Shown: positions 1-8,515 of the stretch, piece after piece
Layout: each line of letters opens with the position of its first letter
Numbering within the stretch: position 1 is the stretch's first letter
Source: Thalassospiraceae bacterium LMO-SO8
Lineage (GTDB): Bacteria > Pseudomonadota > Alphaproteobacteria > Rhodospirillales > Casp-alpha2
Assembly: GCA_031655335.1 (NCBI GenBank)
Contig: CP134226.1
Coordinates: 2,972,001-3,036,000 of the forward strand
Length of the DNA stretch: 64,000 nt
Direction of reading: 5' to 3'
Made by a program: the position numbers and the translations under genes
Notes under the pieces: model-generated
Databases searched by the model: none
Seen by the model: only the letters and a program-made list of their open reading frames with translations
Told to the model about the DNA's origin: nothing

Positions 1-585
1 CCTGTCGAAATTGTCGGAAGTGCCTTTGACGCACTATCCCCCGATGTTGAAAAAACACCCGAGATGGTTATGACACGCGCGACATTGAACGCCAGCAAAG
101 CGGGTATCGATGTAGCCGGAAAACTTTGGTTGCCAGACCCGACGGTTGGCGTGCGAGTTGGAAAAGATGGGGACTCCAGCTTATTCGGGGTTTCTCTGTC
201 CGTGCCTCTGCCTGTCTGGAACCGCGGGTCAGCAGAAAAGATTGCTGCCTCTGAAGATGCGGCAAGCAAAGAATTCTTGGTGGCAGAAACACGAAGACGT
301 TTGAATGCGCGCCTCGCTACGGCGGAGGTGAATCTGCGGTCCGCGAGTGAGGCCGTGACGCATTGGCGGTCAATTGCGCAGCCGACGGTTGCTCGTCAGG
401 AAGCACTTCTCAATCGATTGTCCGAGGCCCGGGAAATCGGTGCTTTGGAATACCTGCAGCAACTAGACCGCCTGTTGGAAACCGAAGCTTTGGGCATCGA
501 ATTGGAACAGTCCCTTTGGAGCGCATGGATAGATCGCCTGCGTGCCGGCGCCAATCTCCTGGCCTGGTTGGAGGAATTGAAATGA
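1..585 (+). CDS. czcC: TolC-family outer-membrane factor of a metal RND efflux pump (5' end outside window)
   Basis: The reading frame is open from base 1 to the TGA at 583-585, so the N-terminal half lies outside the window. The visible 194 codons look like the C-terminal half of an outer-membrane efflux protein: a beta-strand rich stretch ending in a hydrophobic VPLPVWNRG segment, then long amphipathic helices rich in Ala, Glu and Arg, as in the periplasmic coiled-coil barrel of TolC/CzcC. The stop overlaps the ATG of the adaptor gene (ATGA, 582-585), so the two are translationally coupled. With the adaptor and pump downstream it would form a tripartite CzcCBA/CusCBA-type exporter spanning both membranes. 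The substrate cannot be read from this part. Confidence 0.8.
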   Translation, partial: PVEIVGSAFDALSPDVEKTPEMVMTRATLNASKAGIDVAGKLWLPDPTVGVRVGKDGDSSLFGVSLSVPLPVWNRGSAEKIAASEDAASKEFLVAETRRRLNARLATAEVNLRSASEAVTHWRSIAQPTVARQEALLNRLSEAREIGALEYLQQLDRLLETEALGIELEQSLWSAWIDRLRAGANLLAWLEELK

Positions 586-1862
586 AAAACGGAAAGAACT
601 TAGTGATTTCAGTCTGTGTCGCGGGATTGGTTATAGCCACTCCTGTGTTCGCATTCGGTGCCGACACGCACGGGCACGGCCCTGAAGAGACGAAGGCCCA
701 GCAAGAGACGCCGGGTCATTCTGAGTCACCTAAAAACGCATGGGAGCCCGAAAGAGAAAGCCATTCGAAAAAAGAGGCGGATGGTGACCATGCGGAGGGC
801 GAGAAGCCGCATGGCAGTGAAGGGCATGAAGAAAAGGAGGAGAAAGGCATTTCTCTTTCAGAGGTCCAACGCAGAGAAGCCGGTGTGATTGTTCGCCCGC
901 TTCGGCCGATACAACTGCCCTCTCTACTCAAGGTTCCAGGCGAAGTGCGCCTAAACCAGTACAAGACCCGTATTGTTACGCCACGAATCACGGCGATGGC
1001 GCTGAAACGAGAGGCCATCATGGGCCAACAAGTCCGTAGAGGCGACGTCCTCGCGACCCTGTTCAGCGTCGAAATGGCTCAGGCTCAAGGGGAATACATC
1101 GTTGCCTCCACCGAATGGAAACGGGTCCGCGATATCGGAGAAAAAATCGTCTCAGAAAAACGGGCGATCGAGGCGCGTGTGAACCTGCAGCAAGCGAGGG
1201 CACGGCTGATTGCGTATGGTTTGACAAAAGATCAAATCGCGGCACTTCCCAGTCAAGGCTCTCTGGAGACGCCGGGCCAGTTTGACATTCTTGCGGATCA
1301 AGACGGCCTAATCGTGGTGGATGACTTTTTGGTCGGGCAGGTCATCGAGCCTGGAACGCCGATGTATAAGCTTACCGATCCGGACTCAAGATGGATCGAA
1401 GCCCGGATTAATCCTTCCGAAGCGCGCCTCGTCGATGTCGGTGGCCAAGTCAGCATCGAGACAAGTTCGACAGGTGCCCAAGTATATGAGGGGCGGATCC
1501 TTCAGATCGGGCAACAAGTAGATGAAAGAACTCGGACCCTGGGTGTGCGGATTGAAGTTACTGATCCTCAGCAACAATTACGCCCGGGACAATTCGTCAG
1601 TGTTTCCTTGAACGGGAGTGGGCGCGAGAGCGTTCTGGCCTTACCGAAGAAGGCCGTGCTTCGAGGGCCCGATGGAGATTGGACAGTGTTTCAACAGGTG
1701 TCGGCTGAAAGGTTCGTACCTGTGGAAATACGTGTCGTGCGGGAAACCTCAGAGTTGGTGGTGTTCGAAGGAATTCCTGCCGGCGTAAAGGTTGTGACTG
1801 ACGGTGCCTTCTTTGTGCAGTCGGAACTCGCGAAGAGCGGGTTCAGCGTTCACAACCACTGA
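582..1862 (+). CDS. czcB: periplasmic adaptor (membrane fusion) subunit of heavy-metal RND efflux, CzcB/CusB type
   Basis: A 426-aa protein starting at the ATG at 582, 4 nt inside the upstream gene, with GGAGG just before it. An N-terminal signal peptide ends around residue 26 (PVFAFGA). A polar segment very rich in His, Glu and Lys follows (about residues 28-87, with HGHG and several isolated His), a likely metal-binding extension as in CzcB-type adaptors. The rest has the HlyD-like order: a split barrel-sandwich around a helical hairpin (AQAQGEY region), a beta-barrel and a membrane-proximal domain. It would link the inner-membrane pump to the outer-membrane factor. Codon use is less GC-rich than in genes right of 18 kb, in line with transfer. 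Confidence 0.88.
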   Translation: MKNGKNLVISVCVAGLVIATPVFAFGADTHGHGPEETKAQQETPGHSESPKNAWEPERESHSKKEADGDHAEGEKPHGSEGHEEKEEKGISLSEVQRREAGVIVRPLRPIQLPSLLKVPGEVRLNQYKTRIVTPRITAMALKREAIMGQQVRRGDVLATLFSVEMAQAQGEYIVASTEWKRVRDIGEKIVSEKRAIEARVNLQQARARLIAYGLTKDQIAALPSQGSLETPGQFDILADQDGLIVVDDFLVGQVIEPGTPMYKLTDPDSRWIEARINPSEARLVDVGGQVSIETSSTGAQVYEGRILQIGQQVDERTRTLGVRIEVTDPQQQLRPGQFVSVSLNGSGRESVLALPKKAVLRGPDGDWTVFQQVSAERFVPVEIRVVRETSELVVFEGIPAGVKVVTDGAFFVQSELAKSGFSVHNH

Positions 1863-1881
1863 TCAGCAGGAATCCAGAACC

Positions 1882-4800
1882 ATGTTGAATAAGATCATCG
1901 ACCTTGGGATTCAGGGGCGGTTACTCGTCGTCCTGGCCCTGTTTGGAATCATGGCTGGAGCGGCGATCCTGTTGCCCCGCCTGAACCTCGACGCATTTCC
2001 TGACGTTACAAATGTTCAAGTCTCGATCAATACGGAGGCACAAGGACTTGCTGCAGAGGAAGTCGAGCAGCTCATAACTTATCCAATCGAAGCAGTGATG
2101 TACTCAATGCCTGATGTCTCGGAAGTCCGCTCAATCTCGAAATCCGGGCTTTCGGTTGTCACCGTTGTATTTGCGGAAGGGACGGACATTTACTTCGCGC
2201 GCCAGCTTACGTTTGAACGCTTGCAGGCGGCAAAGGAACAGATCCCGGAGGGCATTGGGGCACCTGAAATGGGACCGAACACGAGTGGCCTGGGCCAGGT
2301 GTTCCAATATGTTCTTCGTTCTGAGGCAGGGGATGCCTTCGATGTCACAGCGTTGCGCAGTCTGAATGACTGGGTTGTGAAGCTGCTGCTGATGCCCGTG
2401 GATGGCATCACTGAAGTTTTGTCTTTCGGAGGGGAAGTTCGCCAATATCAAGTATTGGTCGATCCGGAACGATTGCTGTCCTACGGCCTGCATGTCCGCG
2501 AAGTCCAAGAAGCGATTGAAAACAATAATCGCAACGCGGGCGGGTGGTTTATGGATCGGGGGCAGGAACAACTTGTCATTCGAGGCGTCGGCTGGGTCAG
2601 AAGTGAGTTAGATGGCCTGCGGGATATCGGCAACATACCTGTCAAGGAAGAAGACGGCGTGGTTGTCCGAGTAAAGGACATCGCAAAAGTCGCCTTCGGA
2701 AATGAGATTCGGCAGGGAGCAGTCTCGATGACCGCGCGGTCCGCCGACGGGGCGCCGGTGCAATTCGGCGAAGTCGTCACAGGCATTATTTTGAAGCGGA
2801 CGGGGGCAAATACCAAAGCAACCATTGACGGCGTGAAAGCACGGTTGCCGATCATCCAAAATGCTCTGCCGAAAGGGGTCTTGCTCGAGCCAATCTACGA
2901 TCAATCTGATCTGATTACAAAAGCAGTAGAGACAGTTACGCGGGCCTTGATCGAAGCATTTGCACTGATCGTCGTGATCCTTCTTTTGTTTTTGATGAAC
3001 CTGCGGGCCTCGCTCTTGGTTCTGGTGTCTGTGCCAGTGTCGATCGGTCTGGCTTTGATGGCCATGGCTTATTGGGGAGTGTCCGCCAATCTTATGTCGC
3101 TCGGCGGGTTAACGATTGCGATCGGCATGATGGTCGATGGTTCCGTCGTGATGATGGAGAACATCTTCAAGCATTTGACCTCCCATGGAGAGGGAGATGA
3201 ACCGAAGACCTTGGGGCAAGAACCTCATGCTTTGCGACTGAGAGTCCAAGAGGCTTCCAAGGAAGTCGGGCGGCCGGTTTTCTTTGCCGTACTCATCATT
3301 ATCGTGGTGTTCGCTCCGCTGTTCAGTCTTGAAGGAGTTGAAGGAAAACTCTTCCAGCCCATGGCAACATCCATCGTCCTTGCGATGCTGGCCTCACTTG
3401 TCGTTGCACTCGTCGTTGTTCCCGCACTGGCCACGTATGCATTTAGCAAACCGGTCAAACATCGCGACAGCCCTGTTTTTAAGCCGATCGAGGCCGCCTA
3501 CAGGTGGGTGTTGGCAAAAGCGTTGCGTAACCGGATCATCGTAACCTCGGTGGCGCTTGTCATTTTCCTTGTCTCTCTGGGGACGGTTCCGTACCTGGGA
3601 ACAGAGTTCGTACCGGAACTTGAGGAAGGAACTCTCAATATCCGCGTAACTCTCGGACCGTCCGTGAGTCTCGATACCTCTCTTGCAGTCGCAAAGAAGC
3701 TTGAACGGAAACTCATCGATTTCCCGGAAGTAACCTACGTTTCCGCTCGAGTAGGCCGGCCGGAATTAGGCGGGGATCCTGAACCTGTTTCCAACATCGA
3801 GTTGTTGGTCGGGATACTGCCCGTAGATCAATGGACTTCCGCAAAGGACCGCAAGGGGCTGCAGGCTTTAATGGAGAACAAGATGTCTGTTCATCCCGGC
3901 TTGTTGTTTTCCTTCTCCCAGCCAATTGCGACACGCGTTGACGAGCTGCTTTCGGGTGTGAAAGCCCAACTGGCAGTGAAATTATTCGGCCCGAATCTCG
4001 ATGTCCTGGCCCAGAAAGGGCAGGAAATAGAGACGTTCATGAAGACCGTGGATGGCGCCCGTGATGTCGCCATGGAACAGGTTGTGGGTGAGGCCCAATT
4101 GGTGGTCAGCCCGGACCGTGACCAGCTGGCACGCTACGGCATTCCTGTCAGCCAGGTGATGGACTTGGTTGCCGACGCCATTGGCGGCGTCTCTGCGGGC
4201 CAAGTGATCAGTGGGAACGAACGTTATGACATCTACATTCGTTTGGCGCAGGAATTCCGTGACAGCACAGAAGCGATATCAGGCCTTGTTCTCCAGGCAC
4301 CTAACGGCGGGTGGGTTCGTCTTCGCGATGTCGCGTCCGTAGAGATCATCAGTGGCCCGCCACAAATCCGAAGGGACGATGTGCAAAGACGCGTCGTTAT
4401 CCAGGCGAACGTCGAAGGGCGCGATATGGGAGGGCTTGTGGCAGAACTCGAGAAACGAATCCCAGAGGCCGTTGAATTGCCCCCAGGCTACTCTGTGGTA
4501 TTTGGCGGTCAATTTGAGAATCAGCGTCGCGCACAAGAACGCCTGATCATCGTCGTTCCGCTTTCTTTGTGCCTGATCTTTCTTTTGCTGTTCTTCGCCT
4601 TCGGATCCGTTGGTCAATCGTTCTTGATCATGGTGAACGTGCCTTTGGCATTGATCGGTGGAATCTTCTCGTTGTTTCTCACGGGACAGTTCCTATCCGT
4701 TCCGGGATCGATCGGTTTTATCGCTTTGTTCGGGGTGGCCGTCTTGAATGGCGTGGTGATGGTCAACGCTATTAACCAGAACGTCCTCGGCGGTATGGAA

Positions 4801-5079
4801 CCTGTCGATGCGGTCTATCAAGGGGCGTTATCGCGCCTTCGCCCTGTTCTGATGACGGCATTGATTGCTGCTCTGGGTTTGATCCCGATGCTGCTTTCAA
4901 CCGGAGTTGGTTCTGAGGTGCAGCGACCCTTGGCAACCGTGGTGGTTGGGGGATTGCTCAGTTCGACATTACTGACCTTGCTGCTCCTGCCGGCGCTCTA
5001 CATGTGGTTCTCGCGTGGAATGCTCCGCTATTGGCGGCGCACTCATCAAACCAATTATCAAACCTCGGAGGTAATGTGA
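1882..5079 (+). CDS. czcA: heavy-metal RND efflux pump, CzcA/CusA family
   Basis: A 1065-aa inner-membrane proton antiporter of usual family length. The ATG at 1882 (MLNKIIDLG) is chosen over the longer frame because RND pumps begin directly at the first membrane helix. The signature DAFPDVTNVQV follows TM1. TM4 carries VDGSVVMMEN, with acidic residues near D419 and E426 for proton relay; the CzcA DFG part is replaced by AIG. A second transporter half starts around residue 540 (RNRIIVTSVAL), giving two six-helix halves. In the porter domain RVDELLSGVK and RYGIPVSQ resemble CzcA more than CusA, and the methionines used by CusA for Cu(I)/Ag(I) are not seen there, so divalent ions (Co, Zn, Cd, Ni) are the likelier substrates. 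It ends in a TGATG overlap with the next gene. Confidence 0.9.
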   Translation: MLNKIIDLGIQGRLLVVLALFGIMAGAAILLPRLNLDAFPDVTNVQVSINTEAQGLAAEEVEQLITYPIEAVMYSMPDVSEVRSISKSGLSVVTVVFAEGTDIYFARQLTFERLQAAKEQIPEGIGAPEMGPNTSGLGQVFQYVLRSEAGDAFDVTALRSLNDWVVKLLLMPVDGITEVLSFGGEVRQYQVLVDPERLLSYGLHVREVQEAIENNNRNAGGWFMDRGQEQLVIRGVGWVRSELDGLRDIGNIPVKEEDGVVVRVKDIAKVAFGNEIRQGAVSMTARSADGAPVQFGEVVTGIILKRTGANTKATIDGVKARLPIIQNALPKGVLLEPIYDQSDLITKAVETVTRALIEAFALIVVILLLFLMNLRASLLVLVSVPVSIGLALMAMAYWGVSANLMSLGGLTIAIGMMVDGSVVMMENIFKHLTSHGEGDEPKTLGQEPHALRLRVQEASKEVGRPVFFAVLIIIVVFAPLFSLEGVEGKLFQPMATSIVLAMLASLVVALVVVPALATYAFSKPVKHRDSPVFKPIEAAYRWVLAKALRNRIIVTSVALVIFLVSLGTVPYLGTEFVPELEEGTLNIRVTLGPSVSLDTSLAVAKKLERKLIDFPEVTYVSARVGRPELGGDPEPVSNIELLVGILPVDQWTSAKDRKGLQALMENKMSVHPGLLFSFSQPIATRVDELLSGVKAQLAVKLFGPNLDVLAQKGQEIETFMKTVDGARDVAMEQVVGEAQLVVSPDRDQLARYGIPVSQVMDLVADAIGGVSAGQVISGNERYDIYIRLAQEFRDSTEAISGLVLQAPNGGWVRLRDVASVEIISGPPQIRRDDVQRRVVIQANVEGRDMGGLVAELEKRIPEAVELPPGYSVVFGGQFENQRRAQERLIIVVPLSLCLIFLLLFFAFGSVGQSFLIMVNVPLALIGGIFSLFLTGQFLSVPGSIGFIALFGVAVLNGVVMVNAINQNVLGGMEPVDAVYQGALSRLRPVLMTALIAALGLIPMLLSTGVGSEVQRPLATVVVGGLLSSTLLTLLLLPALYMWFSRGMLRYWRRTHQTNYQTSEVM

Positions 5080-5516
5080 TGCGTAGACTATTTCCTGTAA
5101 CGGCTGTTCTCTTTGGCGCTGTTTTATTGGCGGGATGTGCCTCAAACAGCCAAGAGATCACAAAAAATGGCGATCTCTCGATCAAGGTTGAAAACACCAC
5201 AAAGACTGAAATCGACATGGTCAAAGTATGGAAAAGGGAAGATGGGGACCTGATCCTGACCGGGCGAATAATGCAGCGTGGGTACGGACGACTGATCAGG
5301 GGGCATGTAGATGTTGAGTTCGTCGAGAATGGTATGAAAGCGCCGCGGCAATATGTCGGCGAAATTCAACGAGCGATACCGATCACGAAGCATTTCAAGC
5401 GAGCGAACTTCGATTCCAATTTAGGAGCCGTGAAGTTGGCCGCAGGGGAATTGAATTTGCGCTATCACGAAGAGGCCCACCAGTTTGAACCGATGGAGTT
5501 AAAGAACAGTATGTAG
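5079..5516 (+). CDS. small lipoprotein coupled to the metal efflux operon, function unknown
   Basis: A 145-aa protein whose ATG overlaps the pump stop (TGATG at 5077-5081). A hydrophobic signal ends in the lipobox LLAGC, so it should be a lipid-anchored envelope protein. The mature part is a short predicted beta-rich domain (SIKVENTTKTEIDMVKVW, then alternating hydrophobic strands) that I cannot assign to a named family. Last gene of the operon, followed at once by a good terminator. It could be an accessory or metal-sensing lipoprotein of the pump; that role is inferred from position only. Confidence 0.7.
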   Translation: MRRLFPVTAVLFGAVLLAGCASNSQEITKNGDLSIKVENTTKTEIDMVKVWKREDGDLILTGRIMQRGYGRLIRGHVDVEFVENGMKAPRQYVGEIQRAIPITKHFKRANFDSNLGAVKLAAGELNLRYHEEAHQFEPMELKNSM

Positions 5517-5549
5517 CAGCATTTCAGTGCTGTTCTTTGGGAAGAAAGG

Positions 5550-5580
5550 GAGGTTCGCTTTTTGGCGGGCCTCTTTTTCT
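5550..5580 (+). terminator. Rho-independent terminator of the metal efflux operon
   Basis: A 9-bp stem (5550-5558 with 5565-5573, two G-U pairs in RNA), six-base loop, then TTTTT. It lies 34 bases after the lipoprotein stop. The rest of 5581-5776 shows no convincing gene. Confidence 0.75.
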
Positions 5581-5776
5581 AAGCTCTGGATGCATGAAAG
5601 GAATTCCCAAACGAGCGAAAGATGATGCTCCTATGGCGTGGGTTGGTTTTTGCTCGCAGTGATCGATTGCTCTTGTGTGTCCTGCCTGTAGGTCCACCCG
5701 AGGAGGAAAGAATGGTTACACTTTCCCGGCGAGATCGGCATAACAGTAATTAAACATCGTGGCTAATAGTCACAAA

Positions 5777-5803
5777 AACCCCCGGCACAGACCGGGGGTT
5801 TTC
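5777..5803 (-). terminator. terminator of the HU-like gene (possibly bidirectional)
   Basis: A perfect 9-bp GC-rich stem (5777-5785 with 5792-5800), six-base loop. Read on the minus strand it is followed by a T run; on the plus strand TTTT also follows, so it may serve both sides. Confidence 0.75.
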
Positions 5804-5848
5804 ATGATCGCAGATACGGGGCTTCCCGCATGCGCAGGGCTCAAAAAA

Positions 5849-6235
5849 TCAGAGGGAACCTTTGAGTGCAGCGCCCGGCTTGAACCGGACCGATTTGGAT
5901 GCCTTGATCTTGATCTTCTCGCCGGTCTTGGGATTGATGCCGGCGCGGGCGGCGCGCTTGGTCACGGTGAACGTGCCGAAGCCGACGAACTGGACCTTTC
6001 CGTTTTTCTTCAAGGATGCGGAGATCGTGCCGAGTACGTCGCTCAGGGCATCGCGCGCAGCCGTGGCGGTGCAGCCGGTGGCGGCCTGCAGGACGGCGAC
6101 CAGATGGGCGCGATCATTGAGGTCGGACGGTGTCGCCTTTGGTGCCGGTTTCTTGGAGGCGACCTTCGCAGGGGCTGCTTTCTTGATCGCAGATTTTTTC
6201 GGTGCGGACTTCTTGGGAGCGGATTTCTTGGCCAT
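5849..6235 (-). CDS. HU/IHF-family DNA-binding protein with lysine-rich N-terminal tail
   Basis: 128 aa from the ATG at 6235, chosen because a perfect AGGAGG sits six bases upstream; the longer frame lacks such a site. Residues 1-36 form a Lys/Ala/Pro/Ser tail with repeated KKSAPKKSA units, like eukaryotic H1 tails. Residues about 38-128 are a typical HU domain: LVAVLQAATG helix, then KNGKVQFVGFGTFTV and the DNA-clamp arm with NPKTGEKIKI and FKPG. It is longer than the usual 90-aa HU because of the tail. Such tails add non-specific DNA or RNA affinity. Whether it belongs to the island or to the host backbone cannot be decided here. Confidence 0.9.
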   Translation of the reverse strand: MAKKSAPKKSAPKKSAIKKAAPAKVASKKPAPKATPSDLNDRAHLVAVLQAATGCTATAARDALSDVLGTISASLKKNGKVQFVGFGTFTVTKRAARAGINPKTGEKIKIKASKSVRFKPGAALKGSL

Positions 6236-6520
6236 GCAGGCCTCCTGAAAACTTGTGAAGTGAGACAGCGCTTCTAGACCGGAACTTCGGACGGCGCTAG
6301 TGACGCTCATCACGCATTTCGAGCTCTGAGGCAGATTCCCTAAAGCCAAGCCAGCCATATATTGGTGGTATAGCTGACGTGTCATCAGAAACGATACGGC
6401 CATTAAGTCAAATTTGTATCCCTTGGGAGGGCCTGATCAAGGCATAGCCCATATGTAGCGGAGGTTTGACGAAACGCTCTGTTGATCTATCGATCTGGCG
6501 ACGACTACACGCGAGAATTT

Positions 6521-6778
6521 TCAGCTCTCGCCCGCCCCTTCTTTCTTCTTCGCAGCCTGCTTCAGGGAGGTAGTCTCAGACGGCGTGGGTCGTTTCGGAA
6601 ACAACGGCGTTGCGCCGAAGGCCCCCGGCTCCGCTAACGTCGTCAAGGGCAGCCCCTTCGCCCGCCGCTCTGCGTTTCGCGCGCGGATCCGCTGCTTCGC
6701 TTCCGGTGTGAAGTCGAAGGGCAGCGACGTCCGGGCCGGCGTCGAGGCCGAGTTCTGTCGTGAGGAATTCTTGCTCAT
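6521..6778 (-). CDS. small basic hypothetical protein
   Basis: 85 aa from the ATG at 6778 with GGGAG about ten bases upstream. It is rich in Arg, Lys, Ser and Thr, with a basic helix (TPEAKQRIRARNAERRAKG) and a Lys-rich end; no family is recognised. A second minus-strand frame overlapping it (to about 6860) reads like protein too (LVELDRQVLSSYLRNGRLF), so a longer gene broken by a frameshift is possible. Low certainty. Confidence 0.35.
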   Translation of the reverse strand: MSKNSSRQNSASTPARTSLPFDFTPEAKQRIRARNAERRAKGLPLTTLAEPGAFGATPLFPKRPTPSETTSLKQAAKKKEGAGES

Positions 6779-6901
6779 GGTCGAAAAGTCTCCCATTTCG
6801 GAGGTATGACGACAACACCTGACGGTCCAATTCAACGAGGGCATCCGGCGCGTACAGCAAGACGACCGGCGCGAAGGCAAGCGGTGCGCCGGGCGCAGCC
6901 G

Positions 6902-7111
6902 CTAATGACTACCCTCAGACTCGGTTGGTGTATTTAGGCTCGAGCGCAGCTCGGTAAGGACTGACCGGCCCGTGATGATCCGGTCCGGCTCCCGACGCGC
7001 GACCTCCGACGAATTCGCCGAAACCGTGTGAGGTATGTTCTTCAACCAGAGACTACCGTCCTCTAAGGCAGTGCTGGAACCACCGTCGCTAGTCAGTTTC
7101 TCGCCGGGCAT
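6902..7111 (-). CDS. possible small hypothetical protein
   Basis: About 69 aa from the ATG at 7111, reading MPGEKLTSDGG and ending TPTESEGSH. Composition is protein-like but there is no clear ribosome binding site, domain or partner. It could be chance coding. Confidence 0.25.
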   Translation of the reverse strand: MPGEKLTSDGGSSTALEDGSLWLKNIPHTVSANSSEVARREPDRIITGRSVLTELRSSLNTPTESEGSH

Positions 7112-7132
7112 TTGTTTGCAGACTCCAACCAA

Positions 7133-7813
7133 GGCTGTCTGGGGGGCGGCTTTGTCGTGTTTCCAAAGCCACCTATCTAAGCCGTCCCTTCAGAGCAGGA
7201 AGCGATAGCTCCTTTCGACTTCACCGAAGTTCCACCTTATCCTAACAACACTTTTGCAGCGCAATGTGGCCGGGTTGCAAGCGGCGGATCGAGAAAACGA
7301 GCGTAACCTCAATATGTCGTGGGAAATCGGTTCAGGTCCTACTACCCCACATAAAATTGAATGCTCATTCGGCGGGATAAAGGAGCAGACCGGCAAATAT
7401 TTATGGCGCCGATTCGTGGATGCGATGGCCTGGTTAGGGGCGCTTTTTGGGGTCTTATTCTTGGGTTAAAAAATGCGGAACATTTGATGCCTTTCAGGCT
7501 CGTGTGCAAAAATTTCAGGGCTATCAACCAAGGGAAGAGGAGCCTGATCGCTACGCGGCGGCGGTCCGGCGCTTTCATGAAACCAAGATCATGCTGACCG
7601 TGCGGCTCAAGGCCACCGAAGTCGCGGCGAAGTAGCGGAGAGAGGGGGGCGCAATGATTTCCGGAATGAGTGGGGTCACTTGTAATACGTTTTGCTATTC
7701 CTGCCATGACGCGGAAGATAGTGCAGAAAATCAGTGCCGTTTATTTTCTCATGTTTTTCAATGGGTAATGCTGTTCTTCAAAAAGAGTAAGACTTAGGGG
7801 GATAAGCCTGCCG
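7133..7813. other. gene-poor stretch with only weak, possibly decayed reading frames
   Basis: Short plus-strand frames at 7314-7469 (ends in a hydrophobic AMAWLGALFGVLFLG) and 7447-7635 (ends HETKIMLTVRLKATEVAAK) overlap in different frames and might be pieces of one broken gene. No ribosome binding sites or known domains are visible. The segment is more A/T-rich towards 7740-7800, just before the 21-bp repeat array. Confidence 0.3.
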
Positions 7814-7937
7814 TGTGGCACTTTTGAAAACGGCAACGAAAGGGGTGTGGCACACCTTAAAATTCGTGTGGCACGCTTCAAAAATCTTGTGGCACCCCCA
7901 AATTTCGTTGTGGCACGCTTTAAAAACGCTGTGGCGC
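7814..7937 (+). repeat. iteron-like array: six TGTGGCAC boxes, last five at exact 21-bp spacing
   Basis: TGTGGCAC occurs at 7814, 7846, 7867, 7888 and 7909, and TGTGGCGC at 7930. From 7846 on the step is exactly 21 bp, two helical turns, and the spacers are A/T-rich with a shared TTAAAA/TTCAAAAA core. All boxes face the same way. This is the layout of initiator-binding iterons at plasmid or element origins. No replication initiator gene lies beside it. A frame through it would encode 7-residue repeats, which I take as a by-product of the 21-bp period. Confidence 0.7.
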
Positions 7938-8038
7938 GGTAAAGTGGCCCTTGTGGCCGTTCGCACCCCACATCATCCAGTAGCCCCTGTTCTGCTTTGA
8001 TGGGGTTTCTGATCAGCTTCGGTTCTCCGGAGGCGAAG

Positions 8039-8125
8039 ATGAACGCGGCAGAGGTTAGGATTGATAGCTATAAGACTGACTACGCGTTCGGTGAATCCCG
8101 GAAAAGGTACACCTGCAAGAGGTGA
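8039..8125 (+). CDS. possible 28-aa leader peptide
   Basis: ATG at 8039 with a strong GGAGG five bases upstream. It encodes 28 residues ending in YTCKR and stops five bases before the start of the zinc-ribbon gene. It may be a small protein or a leader that couples translation to the next gene. The site and spacing are the only support. Confidence 0.4.
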   Translation: MNAAEVRIDSYKTDYAFGESRKRYTCKR

Positions 8126-8130
8126 TCTTC

Positions 8131-8397
8131 ATGGCAGAGAAACAACAAGTTACGGGCCAAATATGGAACTGTCCGGAATGCGGCACACCTGGTCGTCAGA
8201 TCATTTATGGATATGTTCACGATGTTGGCGACATCGAAAAATTGCGACAGCAAAGCCCGACTGGGCTTATTGAACTTGGTGGGTGTGTTCAAACCATTTT
8301 AATTTCTGAGCAGGGGCGCTCCTGCTCCTCGCCTGACTATAAATGTGATGCCTGCGATCATCGGTGGTGTGTCCAAGGCGACGCCATAGACGAATAG
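8131..8397 (+). CDS. small zinc-ribbon protein
   Basis: 88 aa from the ATG at 8131, preceded by GAGGTGA. Two CxxC pairs (CPEC near the start, CDAC near the end) frame about 55 residues, a zinc-ribbon or treble-clef layout. No wider family is recognised. It follows the possible leader frame directly and lies in the island cargo region. The role is unknown; nucleic-acid or metal binding would be usual for such folds. Confidence 0.6.
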   Translation: MAEKQQVTGQIWNCPECGTPGRQIIYGYVHDVGDIEKLRQQSPTGLIELGGCVQTILISEQGRSCSSPDYKCDACDHRWCVQGDAIDE

Positions 8398-8515
8398 AGC
8401 GCCACTTAATTTAAATGCCTTCTCTCATAAGTGCGTGTGCCCGTCGTCATAGACGAATACGCCACGACTTATTAAGCCTTTCTGGCCGAGGAATGGGCAC
8501 GTTTAGATTGACGGC

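Noticed and set aside
7814-7937. CRISPR array
   Set aside because: Repeat boxes are only 8 bp with 13-bp similar spacers, and no cas genes are near.
7815-8000. A frame coding 7-residue WHxLK repeats over the 21-bp array, and similar ones on the minus strand
   Set aside because: All frames are periodic because 21 is a multiple of three; no ribosome binding site and no consistent protein, so the DNA repeat is the simpler reading.
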